DNA of 64,000 bases from positions 772,358 through 836,357 of the forward strand of contig JAGTJX010000001.1 of NCBI GenBank assembly GCA_023657465.1, read 5' to 3'. Origin of the DNA: Lysobacteraceae bacterium. GTDB taxonomy: Bacteria; Bdellovibrionota; UBA1018; JAGTJX01. Each line of letters opens with the position of its first letter. Position 1 is the first letter of the stretch. Positions 16,210-25,640 of the stretch are shown in pieces. The notes below the pieces were generated by a model. It saw only the letters and a program-made list of their open reading frames with translations. It searched no databases and was not told the origin of the DNA. A program made the translations under genes and the position numbers.

Positions 16210-17769
16210 GTGAAATCCAAATCATCCATAGTTTCAACTATAGTAGGTTTTTTAATTTTTTTCTCTAATTCTTCTGTTCATGCAATCGAGCTGAATTGGT
16301 CAGGCAGTCTGAGAACCGAAGGTCACATACTTTTAAATCCAGGTCAGGATGGAACCACTGGAGGTTTATTGCCCGATCCAGCGAGATTGAATCGTGGTGG
16401 TTATTATATTCCTGGTACAGGTGATACCAACGCAGTTTTTCAAACGATCTTCATGAGACTGAAACCTTCAGTGGTGGTGAACGACAACGTTTATTTATTT
16501 TCAGAACTTTGGGCCTCCGATCCTGTTTATGGTTTCTTTGGTGGCGGATCACCCAGCTACTTTGATCAGAGACAGTACAACTCTACCTTTTCTCGTGGAT
16601 CAGTCATCACTGCTCAGCGTTTCTGGACAGAAATCGTTACTGATTTAGGAACTGTCAAAGTCGGTCGTATGCCTCTTCAGTGGGGACTAGGTGTCGTTTG
16701 GAATTCTGGCTCAGGACTCTGGGATAGATACAATTCAACTGGTGATACTTTCGGACTCAAATCTAAGTTTGGATCCTTCACGATTTCTCCTCAAGTCATT
16801 AAGTATTCAATGGGTAACAGCGTTTCAGGTTCTTGTACCGTCCCAGTAGGTGGCGGAGCTTGCACGACTGTTTTTGGTACATCCAACGTCGGTGATCTCT
16901 CGATTGCACTAGAATATGAGAGCCTCGATGATGAAGCCAAAGTTGGAATTAATTTCATTCGCAGATTCGCTGATTCTGCAACTGACCCAAGTGTGGGATT
17001 CTTCGGTGTGAACTCCGTAACCAATCAAGTTTCTGCAGCGACATTTAACGTTTACGATTTGTATGCCAAGAAGAAATTCGGTAAGCTCACCGTAGCAGCA
17101 GAAGCGCCCATCACGGCAGGTGATATTGGTGTATCTTCTTACAATACGTTCGCAGCAGCTGCTGAGATTACTTATCAACCTACTTCTGCTTTAGAATTTA
17201 ATTTAAAAGGCGGACGAGCTCCTGGAACGAGTAACGTCGCAGCGGGAGCTAGTGGAGCATTTCCTACATCAGGCGTGAACTACAGTGCGTTCTATTTTCA
17301 TCAAAACTACAGAATCGCGATGATCATGTTTAATTACGCGTTTCAGAATTTTAGTTCACCGAACAATAACAATAACGCTTCAACAACCGCTTCCACAGTT
17401 CGTTCACCGTTTGATAATCCGATTGCCAATGCTAACTATGCAGCGATCACTGCACAGTTGAAGTCTGATCGTTGGAACTTCCATTCCACATTGGCTCTCG
17501 CTCTTGCTGCTAATACTGTAGGTAACTCTGGATATTTCTTCAATTACTGGGATCGTAAGTACTATGCTTATGCTGCCGGTTCTCAAGGATCATTCATTGG
17601 CTGGGAAATGGACTACGGAGCTACACTCAAGTGGGATGATAATTTCGAATTGGGTGTGGATATGGGCTTCTACTTCCCAGGGAACTATTACACCTTCTCC
17701 AATACAGCCACAGACAACCGCTCGAATATGGTCTTCGGCACAGTCATCAAAGCAGGAATGTCGTTCTAG
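16210..17769 (+). CDS. Outer-membrane beta-barrel protein of unknown function
   Basis: A 519-residue exported protein. The GTG start gives a signal peptide (MKSKSSIVSTIVGFLIFF... cut after VHA). The mature part is nearly all alternating strands rich in Tyr, Phe, Trp and Gly, with loops rich in Asn, Ser and Gly, and it ends in Phe (GTVIKAGMSF), the classic C-terminal aromatic residue recognised by the Bam machinery. Segments such as GTVKVGRMPLQWGLG resemble substrate-selective porins. I cannot name the family. No ribosome site precedes the start; a promoter lies directly upstream. The next gene is a small membrane protein 48 bases downstream. Confidence 0.75.
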   Translation: MKSKSSIVSTIVGFLIFFSNSSVHAIELNWSGSLRTEGHILLNPGQDGTTGGLLPDPARLNRGGYYIPGTGDTNAVFQTIFMRLKPSVVVNDNVYLFSELWASDPVYGFFGGGSPSYFDQRQYNSTFSRGSVITAQRFWTEIVTDLGTVKVGRMPLQWGLGVVWNSGSGLWDRYNSTGDTFGLKSKFGSFTISPQVIKYSMGNSVSGSCTVPVGGGACTTVFGTSNVGDLSIALEYESLDDEAKVGINFIRRFADSATDPSVGFFGVNSVTNQVSAATFNVYDLYAKKKFGKLTVAAEAPITAGDIGVSSYNTFAAAAEITYQPTSALEFNLKGGRAPGTSNVAAGASGAFPTSGVNYSAFYFHQNYRIAMIMFNYAFQNFSSPNNNNNASTTASTVRSPFDNPIANANYAAITAQLKSDRWNFHSTLALALAANTVGNSGYFFNYWDRKYYAYAAGSQGSFIGWEMDYGATLKWDDNFELGVDMGFYFPGNYYTFSNTATDNRSNMVFGTVIKAGMSF

Positions 17770-17817
17770 ACACGCGTTTAGTTATTGGCTGATCTAGCCG
17801 ATGAGTCTTGTGCGAGT

Positions 17818-18279
17818 ATGGACGACAATCGAAGACACTTCTTCAGAATGGCTCTCCCCCAATTGCAATGGAAACTCATCAGCCTCATTTTGGCTTTCGG
17901 TGCAGGAACATGCATTCTCTCAGTCTTTGCAGTATCTGTTGGTCTCATTCAAATGAGAGGGGCGTTAAGTCATTTTCCTGAAGCTCAGCACGTGATCGAC
18001 AGGTTTTCAGACCGAGTGATGTTTTATTTATTAGTTTCTTTTGTTGTCAGTGCTGTTTTTAACCTCACCGTATTTTTCATTATCTTAAGACGTCTTGCTG
18101 GGCCTATTGAGAGGTTGAGAGATTATTTTAAGAAGATGTCAGTGAGTCCAGAGTCTCATGAGCAGTTGAGATTCAGAGGTGGAGACTTCTTCATGGATCT
18201 ACCTCCAGTAGTGAATCAAGCAATGAAAGAAATCCGTGCTAGTGAATCCAAGCTAAAAAAAAGTAAAAAAGTCGCTTAG
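17818..18279 (+). CDS. Small membrane protein with two TM segments and a HAMP-like region
   Basis: A 153-residue protein with two membrane helices (about 17-38 and 66-92) flanking a short extracytoplasmic loop. Just after TM2 comes a HAMP-like stretch starting RRLAGPIERLRDYFKK. It then ends with no methyl-accepting, kinase or cyclase domain. Met 17818 is used because the upstream TTG at 17785 adds only a polar leader; neither has a strong ribosome site. It may modulate another HAMP receptor, or be a remnant of a longer receptor. The HAMP call rests on the conserved Pro-Ile-x-x-Leu pattern after TM2. Confidence 0.65.
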   Translation: MDDNRRHFFRMALPQLQWKLISLILAFGAGTCILSVFAVSVGLIQMRGALSHFPEAQHVIDRFSDRVMFYLLVSFVVSAVFNLTVFFIILRRLAGPIERLRDYFKKMSVSPESHEQLRFRGGDFFMDLPPVVNQAMKEIRASESKLKKSKKVA

Positions 18280-18327
18280 TTAAGGAGCGTCTCGTGAAAC
18301 AGCTTTGCTGTTCCCGCCCCGCTCACT

Positions 18328-19347
18328 CTAGCCGTGTCCACCCATTAAGAATGGCTCGCTCAAGAAACTCATGTCACGTCCCTGAGTCGCAGTCTCAAAA
18401 AATTCAAACGTATCATTCCAAAGAGTATCAGCGTCGGGTGAATTAAATACTTTTCTTCTGAACTCACTTGCACCAGGAAACCCTGTCGAGTACCAGCTTA
18501 AGAACTTGCGAGCATGAATCATTGCGCCTTTTGGATTAAACGATTCTTCTAGTAGCACTCGCTGAGCTTTCATCATGTTGATGTATTCGAGAGAATGAAT
18601 TTTGCGAGGGGTTTGCCCATGCATCACAGCTTCAGATTGTTCGAAAATGAAGGGATTGCGGAGTGCACCTCTACCTATGAGGACAGCGTCGACTCCGTAA
18701 TCCTTGTAACGAGAGAAGGCTTGCTCTGCTCCAGTGATGTCACCATTACCAATAATAGGAATAGGTGACTTAGCTTTCACATCACCAATGAAGTCCCAAT
18801 CAGCAAGACCACTGTAGCCTTGTGCGCGTGTGCGTCCGTGGATAGCGACCCAGCTCACACCTGCATCGGATGCGGCTTGAACGCATTCGAATGCGTTTTT
18901 AGATTTTTCGTCCCAGCCTGTACGTATCTTGATCGTCACGGGGATTTTTACTGACTTCACCATCGCAGTGAGTGTCTTACCTAGTTCAAATGGGTTTCTG
19001 CACATAGCGGAGCCTGCTCCGCGCTTTACGACTTTGGGAACTGGGCAGCCTAAGTTCAGATCGACGAAGTCAGCACCTAGTTTTTCTACGAGTTGAGCTG
19101 CTTCGCAGAGGAGTTGAGTGTCTTCGCCGAATATCTGAAGTCCTACAATGCGCTCTTCTTCATGGAACTTCAGGAGCTCAAGAGTGCGTTGGCTCGCGTA
19201 CTTCACGCCATTAGCAGAGACAAGTTCAGAGATGACGATCGAGCTTTTCATGCGTTTCATGAGTCTACGAAACGGAGAATTCGTAATCCCTGCCATTGGA
19301 GCAAGGATGAACGGATGGTCTATTTTGAATGGCCCTAACTGCACCAT
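18328..19347 (-). CDS. dusB: tRNA-dihydrouridine synthase (DusB-like)
   Basis: A 339-residue FMN enzyme that reduces uridines in tRNA with NADPH. The TIM-barrel motifs are intact: ILAPMAGITNSPFR, VGLQIFG, FVDLNLGCPVPKVVKRGAGSAMCR with the catalytic Cys, WVAIHGRTRAQGYSG, IIGNGDI and DAVLIGRGALRNP. The LGCPVPKV form and length fit DusB. It follows the aminopeptidase P gene by 6 bases in the same direction, suggesting one transcript. Confidence 0.92.
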   Translation of the reverse strand: MVQLGPFKIDHPFILAPMAGITNSPFRRLMKRMKSSIVISELVSANGVKYASQRTLELLKFHEEERIVGLQIFGEDTQLLCEAAQLVEKLGADFVDLNLGCPVPKVVKRGAGSAMCRNPFELGKTLTAMVKSVKIPVTIKIRTGWDEKSKNAFECVQAASDAGVSWVAIHGRTRAQGYSGLADWDFIGDVKAKSPIPIIGNGDITGAEQAFSRYKDYGVDAVLIGRGALRNPFIFEQSEAVMHGQTPRKIHSLEYINMMKAQRVLLEESFNPKGAMIHARKFLSWYSTGFPGASEFRRKVFNSPDADTLWNDTFEFFETATQGRDMSFLSEPFLMGGHG

Positions 19348-19353
19348 AATTTT

Positions 19354-20655
19354 TTACTTCTTTAAGCTTTCGATTTCTTCGCGCTCTTTGGGAGCCTCCT
19401 GCGTGAGGTTCTCATAGCCGGTTTTCGTTACGAGAATGTCATCTTCGATTCTCATTCCTAGGTTCTTGTATTCTGATGGAGCTGTGTCGTCTCCTGGTTG
19501 AATGTAGATTCCTGGCTCAATGGTGAATACCATTCCTGCTTCAAGTTTTCTCGATTCACCATTGATCATATAGAGACCGACGTCATGGACATCCATTCCA
19601 AGTAGGTGACTTGTTCCATGTGGGAAGAAACGTTTGAATTCGAGTTTCTCTACGATTTCTTTTTTGGAGCCTTTGAGGAGCCCAAGACTAAGAAATGCGT
19701 CGGTGAGAGCATTCACTGAGAACTCGTGAATCGACTTGTATGCGATTCCAGGTTTGATTATTGCGATCGTTTCTTTTTGAACTTTAAGAAGAGCATCGTA
19801 TAGCTTCGCTTGAGGCTTCGTGAATTCTCTTCCAATGGGGAACGTACGAGTGATGTCTGAAGTATAATAATCATATTCGCCAGCTGCATCGATCAGAAGG
19901 AGATCACCATCTTTTAATGGCTCATTGTTCTCTCTGTAGTGAAGGCAGGTTGCGTTCTTGCCGCCTGCGATGATGCTGCCGTAACCTACTCGTTCACAGC
20001 CATTTCTTAAGAGTTCATAATCAACATAAGCTGCTACATCGCGCTCATTCAACCCAGGTTTAGCAAACGACATCGCAGCTTTTTGTGCGTGGGCTGAGAT
20101 GGAGCATGCTTTCTTGAGGAGTTCTACTTCTTCAGCGGTTTTGAAAATTCTCATTTCACCGATGAAGCGACCTGGATCTTCAATATTCTGAAGTGACTTA
20201 CCACTACGTCCAAGCGAGATGCGTACTTTTTCCATCGCTTCTAAAACGACTGAGTCGTTGTTAGAATTCATTCCTGTGCGGTAAAAGACTGTGTCAGAAG
20301 ATTTGAGTAGTTCAGGAAGTTTGTTTTTTAATTCACTTACAGGATAAGCTTCGTCTGCTCCGAAAACAGATTTTGCTCCATCGATTCCGTAGCGTTGGCC
20401 TTCCCACATTTCGCGCTCAGCGTTTTTCTCACGTACGAACATCACAAACTTTGAAGGAGTGATCACGATCCAAGATTCAGCTTCGTCGTATCCTGTGAGG
20501 TAGTAGGCATTGCTCTCTTGGCGGAAAGGGTATTCAACATCGGGATTGCGGAATACATGGTGATTGCCTGGAAGGACGAAGACTCCGCCTTTGTTTTTGG
20601 CCATGAGATCGTTACGTCTGGTTTTGAAATAAGAGGGAACTTTCGCTTTGATCAT
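19354..20655 (-). CDS. pepP: Xaa-Pro aminopeptidase (aminopeptidase P, M24B)
   Basis: A 433-residue cytosolic dimetal peptidase that removes N-terminal residues before proline. An N-terminal creatinase-like domain (about 1-175; [15 protein letters not shown]) precedes the pita-bread domain. The metal ligands are visible: D in [10 protein letters not shown] in [10 protein letters not shown] in [16 protein letters not shown] in FTIEPGIYI and E in GMRIEDD. It is divergent from fumC across 75 bases and upstream of dusB, with which it probably forms an operon. Confidence 0.92.
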   Translation of the reverse strand: MIKAKVPSYFKTRRNDLMAKNKGGVFVLPGNHHVFRNPDVEYPFRQESNAYYLTGYDEAESWIVITPSKFVMFVREKNAEREMWEGQRYGIDGAKSVFGADEAYPVSELKNKLPELLKSSDTVFYRTGMNSNNDSVVLEAMEKVRISLGRSGKSLQNIEDPGRFIGEMRIFKTAEEVELLKKACSISAHAQKAAMSFAKPGLNERDVAAYVDYELLRNGCERVGYGSIIAGGKNATCLHYRENNEPLKDGDLLLIDAAGEYDYYTSDITRTFPIGREFTKPQAKLYDALLKVQKETIAIIKPGIAYKSIHEFSVNALTDAFLSLGLLKGSKKEIVEKLEFKRFFPHGTSHLLGMDVHDVGLYMINGESRKLEAGMVFTIEPGIYIQPGDDTAPSEYKNLGMRIEDDILVTKTGYENLTQEAPKEREEIESLKK

Positions 20656-20694
20656 CCCTTAAGATTTATCAGTTTTCAGCGCTATGCGCAATCC

Positions 20695-20723
20695 TTGCAA
20701 TAGACGAGAGGTGGAAATACTCT
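20695..20723 (+). promoter_or_regulatory. Candidate fumC promoter
   Basis: TTGCAA (20695-20700), 17-base spacer, TACTCT (20718-20723), ending 6 bases before the fumC ATG. There is no ribosome site, so transcription would begin at or next to the A of the ATG. Confidence 0.5.
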
Positions 20724-20729
20724 ACTTCC

Positions 20730-22139
20730 ATGGCAAAAAAATCGAATCAAAACGTTCGTATTGAAAAAGACACCTTTGGTCCTATTGAGGTTCCTGCAGA
20801 CAGGCTTTGGGGGGCTCAGACTGAGCGATCGCTTAACCACTTTTCAATTTCTACGGAACGCATGCCAGAAGACTTAATCCGCGCACTGGTGCTCGTGAAA
20901 AAGGCGGCAGCAAAAGTGAACGCAGACATGGGTGGACTAAAGCCTGAGAAGGCCAAGGCCATCATCGCAGCTGCTGACGAAGTCCTCGAAGGTAAGCACA
21001 CGGAAGAGTTTCCGCTCTTCGTTTGGCAGACAGGCTCAGGCACTCAAACCAACATGAACGTGAATGAAGTGCTCGCTAATCGTGCGAGTGAGATCATGGG
21101 GGGAGAGCGCGGAGAATCCAGGCTCGTTCATCCTAATGATGATGTGAATCGCGGTCAGAGTTCGAATGATGTCTATCCAACAGCACTCAGTGTTGCGGCA
21201 GCAACAGCAGTCGCAAAAACTCTCCCCGAGATCAAAAAACTAAAAGACGGTCTCTACGCCAAGGCCAAGGCATTTAAAGACGTAGTGAAGATCGGACGTA
21301 CTCATCTCATGGATGCAACTCCACTCACACTTGGACAAGAATTCTCAGGTTACGTGGCTCAGCTTAGTCATGCGATTAAGCATGTCGAGTCTCAGCTCCC
21401 GCATCTCTATGAACTTGCTCTCGGTGGGACAGCTGTAGGAACGGGACTTAATTCTCCTAAGGGTTACGACACTAAGGTTGCAGCAGAGATCGGGAAACTC
21501 TCAGGTCAGCCTTTCATCACAGCACCCAATAAGTTTGAAGCTCTCGCTGCGAACGATGCAGCAGTACAGATGCATGGAGCGCTGAAAGGTGTTGCAGTTT
21601 CACTCTTCAAGATTGCAAACGACATTCGCTGGATGGCTTCAGGTCCACGTTCGGGTATCGGTGAAATCACAATCCCCGAGAATGAACCTGGGAGTTCAAT
21701 CATGCCAGGCAAGGTGAATCCTACTCAGTGTGAAGCGATGACGATGCTTTGTGCTCAGATTATGGGTAATGATGTGGCGATCACTGTAGGTGGCGCTTCT
21801 GGAAATTTTGAACTCAATGTTTACAAGCCACTCCTCATTCATAACTTCTTACAGACCACGAGACTCCTTGCTGATGGTTGCAGGAACTTCTTAGAATTCT
21901 GTGTTGTGGGGATTGAGCCGAACGCTGCAAGGATCAAAGAGAATCTCGATAAGTCTCTCATGCTCGTCACTGCTCTTAATCCGCATATCGGTTATGACAA
22001 TGCAGCTAAGATCGCTAAGAAGGCTCACAAAGAAGGTACAACTCTGAAGCAAGCAACGCTCGCATTAGGACTTCTGACCGAAGAGAAATTCAACGAAGTG
22101 GTGAAGCCGGAAGATATGGTAGGCGAGATTAAGATTTAG
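20730..22139 (+). CDS. fumC: Class II fumarate hydratase
   Basis: A 469-residue iron-independent enzyme of the citric acid cycle that interconverts fumarate and malate as a homotetramer. Diagnostic segments are [42 protein letters not shown], the [12 protein letters not shown] stretch, and the signature [11 protein letters not shown] with the catalytic Ser. Length matches the family (about 465). It is transcribed alone from a TTGCAA promoter and appears to lack a 5' leader. Confidence 0.96.
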   Translation: MAKKSNQNVRIEKDTFGPIEVPADRLWGAQTERSLNHFSISTERMPEDLIRALVLVKKAAAKVNADMGGLKPEKAKAIIAAADEVLEGKHTEEFPLFVWQTGSGTQTNMNVNEVLANRASEIMGGERGESRLVHPNDDVNRGQSSNDVYPTALSVAAATAVAKTLPEIKKLKDGLYAKAKAFKDVVKIGRTHLMDATPLTLGQEFSGYVAQLSHAIKHVESQLPHLYELALGGTAVGTGLNSPKGYDTKVAAEIGKLSGQPFITAPNKFEALAANDAAVQMHGALKGVAVSLFKIANDIRWMASGPRSGIGEITIPENEPGSSIMPGKVNPTQCEAMTMLCAQIMGNDVAITVGGASGNFELNVYKPLLIHNFLQTTRLLADGCRNFLEFCVVGIEPNAARIKENLDKSLMLVTALNPHIGYDNAAKIAKKAHKEGTTLKQATLALGLLTEEKFNEVVKPEDMVGEIKI

Positions 22140-22162
22140 AATTAAAACTTAAAGGAGAAAAT

Positions 22163-22576
22163 ATGAAAAAAATATCAAAGTTTTTGTTGTTGTTAATTTC
22201 ACTAGGATTTACGAATTTATCAATAGCTGCTACTTGCGCTGTTTATCAGCCAGACTATTCTCAGTCACCTGGAGCGATTAAGCAAATTGAAGAATCCTCT
22301 TTGGATTTGTCTTTCAACAATGAAGGATCGATCGGACCAAATAATTACAAAAAAACGAAAATCAGCGAAAATTTGAACGTTTTTTATAATATTCAGAGTT
22401 CAGGTGCTCCTAAGAATGGTTGTCATCGTGTATTTATAGCTTTTGGAATTTTTGAAAAACAAAAGACATGGATGAATTATTTCTCTCACTGGTGCAAAGA
22501 CGAAAATCCTACATTTAACGAACTATTGGTTTTTTCTGGTTCTATGAACCAAATGCATCTGCGTTGCCAGCTCTAA
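22163..22576 (+). CDS. Small secreted protein of unknown function
   Basis: A 137-residue protein that I do not recognise. A signal peptide (MKKISKFLLLLISLGFTNLSIA) is followed by a short mature domain with cysteines in ATCAVY, NGCHRV, HWCKDE and LRCQL, enough for two disulfide bonds. The start has AAAGGAG 6 bases upstream. It is more AT-rich than its neighbours, hinting at recent acquisition or weak constraint. It lies 23 bases after fumC and convergent with the thioesterase, 13 bases from its stop. Confidence 0.7.
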   Translation: MKKISKFLLLLISLGFTNLSIAATCAVYQPDYSQSPGAIKQIEESSLDLSFNNEGSIGPNNYKKTKISENLNVFYNIQSSGAPKNGCHRVFIAFGIFEKQKTWMNYFSHWCKDENPTFNELLVFSGSMNQMHLRCQL

Positions 22577-22589
22577 ATAGAGTTGCTGC

Positions 22590-23090
22590 TCAGTTCTCTT
22601 TTTTAATTTCTTCTGCAAGCGCTACTCGAGACGCACGTCTCTTCTGAGCGGCAGAGTTTCTTCTCTTATCAGAAGGTGTTTCTAAAGTGAGTGGCGGTAC
22701 CGAAGAAGGCTTTCCTAAATCATCGAGCGCGACAAACGTACAATAAGCAGTGACAGAATGACGAAGCTCGCCCGTCTGTGGATTCTCTGCATCCACGCGC
22801 ACACCAATTTCCATTGAAGTGCGGCCGACATAATTCACTGAAGCCTTAATGAGCACGACATGTCCTAGGCGAATAGGCGCTACGAAGTGAAGAGCATCAA
22901 TTGAAGCAGTAACTACAGGTTTACGCGCATGCCTCATCGCCACAGTCGCTGCAGCGATATCGATCCACGACATCACTGTGCCTCCGAAGATCGATCCGAT
23001 CGCGTTGGTGTGCTGAGGGAGTACTAATTCAGTCATAGTGACTTCAGAATCCCGGGGGGACTTAGGTGCCAGTTCTTTTTTAGATGCCAT
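22590..23090 (-). CDS. Acyl-CoA thioesterase, YciA/BFIT hot-dog family
   Basis: A 166-residue hot-dog-fold protein expected to hydrolyse acyl-CoA in the cytosol. The segment TNAIGSIFGGTVMSWIDIAAATVAMRHA contains the family's catalytic Asp, and FVAPIRLGHVVLIKASVNYVGRTSMEIGV is the second conserved block. The C-terminal tail after residue 130 is basic and low complexity. TATAAA on the minus strand ends 8 bases before the ATG and there is no ribosome site, suggesting a leaderless message. The preferred acyl chain is not predictable from sequence. Confidence 0.85.
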   Translation of the reverse strand: MASKKELAPKSPRDSEVTMTELVLPQHTNAIGSIFGGTVMSWIDIAAATVAMRHARKPVVTASIDALHFVAPIRLGHVVLIKASVNYVGRTSMEIGVRVDAENPQTGELRHSVTAYCTFVALDDLGKPSSVPPLTLETPSDKRRNSAAQKRRASRVALAEEIKKEN

Positions 23091-23136
23091 GAAACCAGTT
23101 TATATTAACGCATTGCAAATAATCAGAAAAAAAAAC

Positions 23137-23166
23137 TTGCAGGTCGTCAAAAAACATACCTATACT
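23137..23166 (+). promoter_or_regulatory. Candidate promoter for the small gene upstream of clpP
   Basis: TTGCAG (23137-23142), 18-base spacer, TATACT (23161-23166). Transcription from about 23173 would give a 38-base leader to the ATG at 23211 and could continue into clpP. Confidence 0.5.
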
Positions 23167-23210
23167 GGAGCTGGTCTGAAGTGAACAAACCAAGGACGGA
23201 AATCACTCTC

Positions 23211-23414
23211 ATGGGAACACAAGCAATGGAAGCAGTTCAAGGTCAGCAACTCCTCGAAAGCATTATCGAACTTACTGGAGTGCCTGCGCCGCATATGGAA
23301 ATGATCATTCACGAAATACTGGATAAAACCGGTCGTTCCGTTGATTCTTTGACGCTAGATGATTTTAGGGGCGCAATGTTAGCTTACTTAGAGTCACTCA
23401 CAATATCCGACTAA
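23211..23414 (+). CDS. Small protein of unknown function upstream of clpP
   Basis: A 67-residue acidic, helical protein (EAVQGQQLLESIIELTGVP... ending LESLTISD) that I do not recognise. ATG 23211 has a purine-rich AAGGACGGA stretch upstream; a GTG at 23181 would add 10 residues but sits only about 8 bases after the predicted transcription start. It precedes clpP-clpX-lon in the same direction with its own promoter, so it may be a small partner or adaptor of the protease. That role is a guess from position only. Confidence 0.6.
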   Translation: MGTQAMEAVQGQQLLESIIELTGVPAPHMEMIIHEILDKTGRSVDSLTLDDFRGAMLAYLESLTISD

Positions 23415-23464
23415 ATCTTGGCGTTTTCGCAGTAAAAAATGGCGTGATACGATTTATTTTAATA

Positions 23465-23480
23465 GCACCGCTCACGGTGC
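23465..23480. promoter_or_regulatory. Hairpin in the clpP leader
   Basis: GCACCG-CTCA-CGGTGC, a perfect 6-bp GC-rich stem with a 4-base loop, sits 32 bases before the clpP ATG and upstream of its GGAG site. No T run follows, so it is more likely an operator or an mRNA structure than a terminator. Confidence 0.4.
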
Positions 23481-23512
23481 CGATAAAATTTGTATAGGAG
23501 ACTTCACACATC

Positions 23513-24172
23513 ATGATCTACGTCCCGACAAAAATAGTTAACGGAGTTCCTGCTGAACTCATCCAGCCTGAAATCATGGGACATATTCCGAATCCAATCG
23601 TTATTGAACAAACTCCACGCGGAGAGCGTCAGTACGATATTTATTCGAGAATGCTTCTCGATCGAATTATTTTCTTAGGAACAGAAGTGAACGATACTGT
23701 CGCAAATCTTCTCATCGCACAGATGATGTTCTTAGAGTCTAATGATCCTGACAAGGACATCAACATGTACATCAATTCCCCAGGGGGATCTGTGACTGCG
23801 GGATTAGGTATTTATGATGTCATGCAGTTTGTGAAGTGTGATGTGGCTACCTATTGCATCGGACTAGCAGCTTCGATGGGAGCGCTACTCCTCACTGCAG
23901 GTGCAGCGAAGAAACGTTACTCACTTCCTAATTCTAGAATCATGATTCACCAACCGCTAGGTGGAGCTCGTGGACAAGCTTCCGACATCGAGATTCAAGC
24001 GAAGGAAATTTTGTATTTGAAAGATAAACTCAACGGCATCATGGCCTTCCACACTGGCAAAACAAAAGACCAAGTGAGCAAAGACACAGACAGAGATAAT
24101 TACCTCTCTGCTAAAGATGCAGCGGATTATGGTTTGATAGATAAAGTGATCGAGAAGCGAGGACAACTCTAA
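23513..24172 (+). CDS. clpP: ATP-dependent Clp protease proteolytic subunit
   Basis: A 219-residue serine peptidase that forms the ClpP barrel and degrades proteins unfolded by ClpX or ClpA. The catalytic triad is visible as S121 ([11 protein letters not shown]), H146 (MIHQPLGG) and D195 ([10 protein letters not shown]). An N-terminal extension of about 20 residues precedes the conserved [26 protein letters not shown] site precedes the ATG. It is followed one base later by clpX and then lon, a common protein quality-control cluster. Confidence 0.97.
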   Translation: MIYVPTKIVNGVPAELIQPEIMGHIPNPIVIEQTPRGERQYDIYSRMLLDRIIFLGTEVNDTVANLLIAQMMFLESNDPDKDINMYINSPGGSVTAGLGIYDVMQFVKCDVATYCIGLAASMGALLLTAGAAKKRYSLPNSRIMIHQPLGGARGQASDIEIQAKEILYLKDKLNGIMAFHTGKTKDQVSKDTDRDNYLSAKDAADYGLIDKVIEKRGQL

Positions 24173-24173
24173 G

Positions 24174-25484
24174 ATGGAAAATAAACGTAATGGCGGAGAT
24201 GGGTTTGGGAATCTCAGTTGTTCATTTTGTGGAAAGAATCAGCGTGAAGTTAAGAAGCTGATCGCTGGACCTACTGTTTATATCTGTGACGAATGTATTC
24301 AGCTTTGTAATGACATCATTGCAGAAGAAGGCTCAAAGACTTCAGTCGACTACAGTTCCCAAACTCGTCTACCTAAGCCAGCAGAGATCAAAGCATTCTT
24401 AGACGAATATGTAATCGGACAAGAGAAGGCGAAGCGCATTCTTTCTGTGGCTGTGTACAACCATTATAAGCGCATTCAGCATCAACAAAACAAGAAGGCT
24501 TCTGGATCAAAAGATGCAGTCGACCTCGCAAAGTCTAATATACTTCTCATTGGTCCTACAGGATCAGGCAAGACCTTGCTCGCTGAAACTCTCGCAAAAT
24601 TTCTGAACGTGCCATTCGCAATGGCAGATGCAACGACTCTTACAGAAGCTGGTTATGTCGGTGAAGACGTCGAGAACATCATTTTGAATCTTCTCCAGTC
24701 CAGTGAACAGAACGTTGAGAAAGCTCAACGCGGAATTGTTTATGTCGACGAGATCGATAAGATCTCTCGTAAGAGCGAGAATCCATCGATCACTCGTGAC
24801 GTGAGCGGAGAAGGCGTGCAACAAGCTCTCTTGAAGCTCATCGAAGGTACTGTAGCGAACATTCCACCTAAGGGCGGACGCAAGCACCCTCAACAAGAAT
24901 TCATCCAAGTCGACACTCGCAATATTCTTTTCATCTGCGGTGGCGCATTCGTAGGTTTGGATAAAATCGTCGGCCAACGAAAGGGAAAACGCTCCGTGGG
25001 TTTCACCAATTCCGTTGCAACCAAGGAAGAAGAAAGTTCATCAAAACTCATTAGCGAAGCTCAGCCAGAAGATCTTGTGAGATTCGGACTCATTCCAGAA
25101 TTTATTGGTCGTTTGCCAGTCGTAGCTACGTTAGGTGAGCTTGATGAGCAAACTCTTGTAGAGATTCTCACGAAACCTAGAAACGCTCTCACAAAGCAGT
25201 ACGCTAAATTGTTTGAATACGACGGTGTCCAGCTTGAGTTTGAACAGGAAGCTATCTCTGCTATTGCTAAGGAAGCCATTAAGCGTGGCACAGGTGCTAG
25301 AGGCTTACGTGCGATCCTAGAGCAGTCCATGCTCGATGTGATGTACGAACTTCCAAATAAATCAAACATTAAGAAGTGCATCATCACTAAAAATACCATT
25401 GCTAAAGGTGAGCGTCCTGTATTGGTATTCTCTGACGAGAAAGTTTCGTCTGGATCCGATAAAGATTCTGCTGAGATAGCGTAA
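24174..25484 (+). CDS. clpX: ATP-dependent Clp protease ATP-binding subunit ClpX
   Basis: A 436-residue AAA+ unfoldase that feeds substrates to ClpP. The N-terminal zinc-binding domain has CSFCGKNQ and CDECIQLC (four cysteines). The AAA+ module has Walker [18 protein letters not shown], Walker [26 protein letters not shown] and the ClpP-docking IGF-type loop near [13 protein letters not shown]. The C-terminal arginine-containing [12 protein letters not shown] sensor 2 is present. Its start codon is one base after the clpP stop codon, so the pair is co-translated. Confidence 0.97.
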   Translation: MENKRNGGDGFGNLSCSFCGKNQREVKKLIAGPTVYICDECIQLCNDIIAEEGSKTSVDYSSQTRLPKPAEIKAFLDEYVIGQEKAKRILSVAVYNHYKRIQHQQNKKASGSKDAVDLAKSNILLIGPTGSGKTLLAETLAKFLNVPFAMADATTLTEAGYVGEDVENIILNLLQSSEQNVEKAQRGIVYVDEIDKISRKSENPSITRDVSGEGVQQALLKLIEGTVANIPPKGGRKHPQQEFIQVDTRNILFICGGAFVGLDKIVGQRKGKRSVGFTNSVATKEEESSSKLISEAQPEDLVRFGLIPEFIGRLPVVATLGELDEQTLVEILTKPRNALTKQYAKLFEYDGVQLEFEQEAISAIAKEAIKRGTGARGLRAILEQSMLDVMYELPNKSNIKKCIITKNTIAKGERPVLVFSDEKVSSGSDKDSAEIA

Positions 25485-25543
25485 AAACGATTAAGCGTGG
25501 GCGCGTCGCACGATTAGCGATGATATTTTACTCTTGCACGGCG

Positions 25544-25564
25544 TTCCACAACTTTTTAGTGGAA
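25544..25564. promoter_or_regulatory. Inverted repeat upstream of lon
   Basis: TTCCAC-N9-GTGGAA lies 77 bases before the lon start, in the only sizeable gap of the clpP-clpX-lon cluster (156 bases). TTGCAC (25534-25539) lies just upstream but no good -10 element follows at the right distance. It could be an operator for stress control; it is not a CIRCE or a recognisable sigma-32 site. Confidence 0.35.
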
Positions 25565-25640
25565 TTCCTTTCCCAAAAGATGATCTAATTTTAGTTAGGA
25601 GATAGGGACTGGAAGCCCTTCCGGTTCTTGAAACACACGG

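Noticed and set aside
24564-24977. 137-codon minus-strand frame inside clpX
   Set aside because: It is antisense to the AAA+ module, with no promoter or ribosome site.
25485-25640. CIRCE or sigma-32 type heat-shock site upstream of lon
   Set aside because: The dyad there does not match the CIRCE sequence, and no CTTGAA with a correctly spaced CCCCAT element is present.
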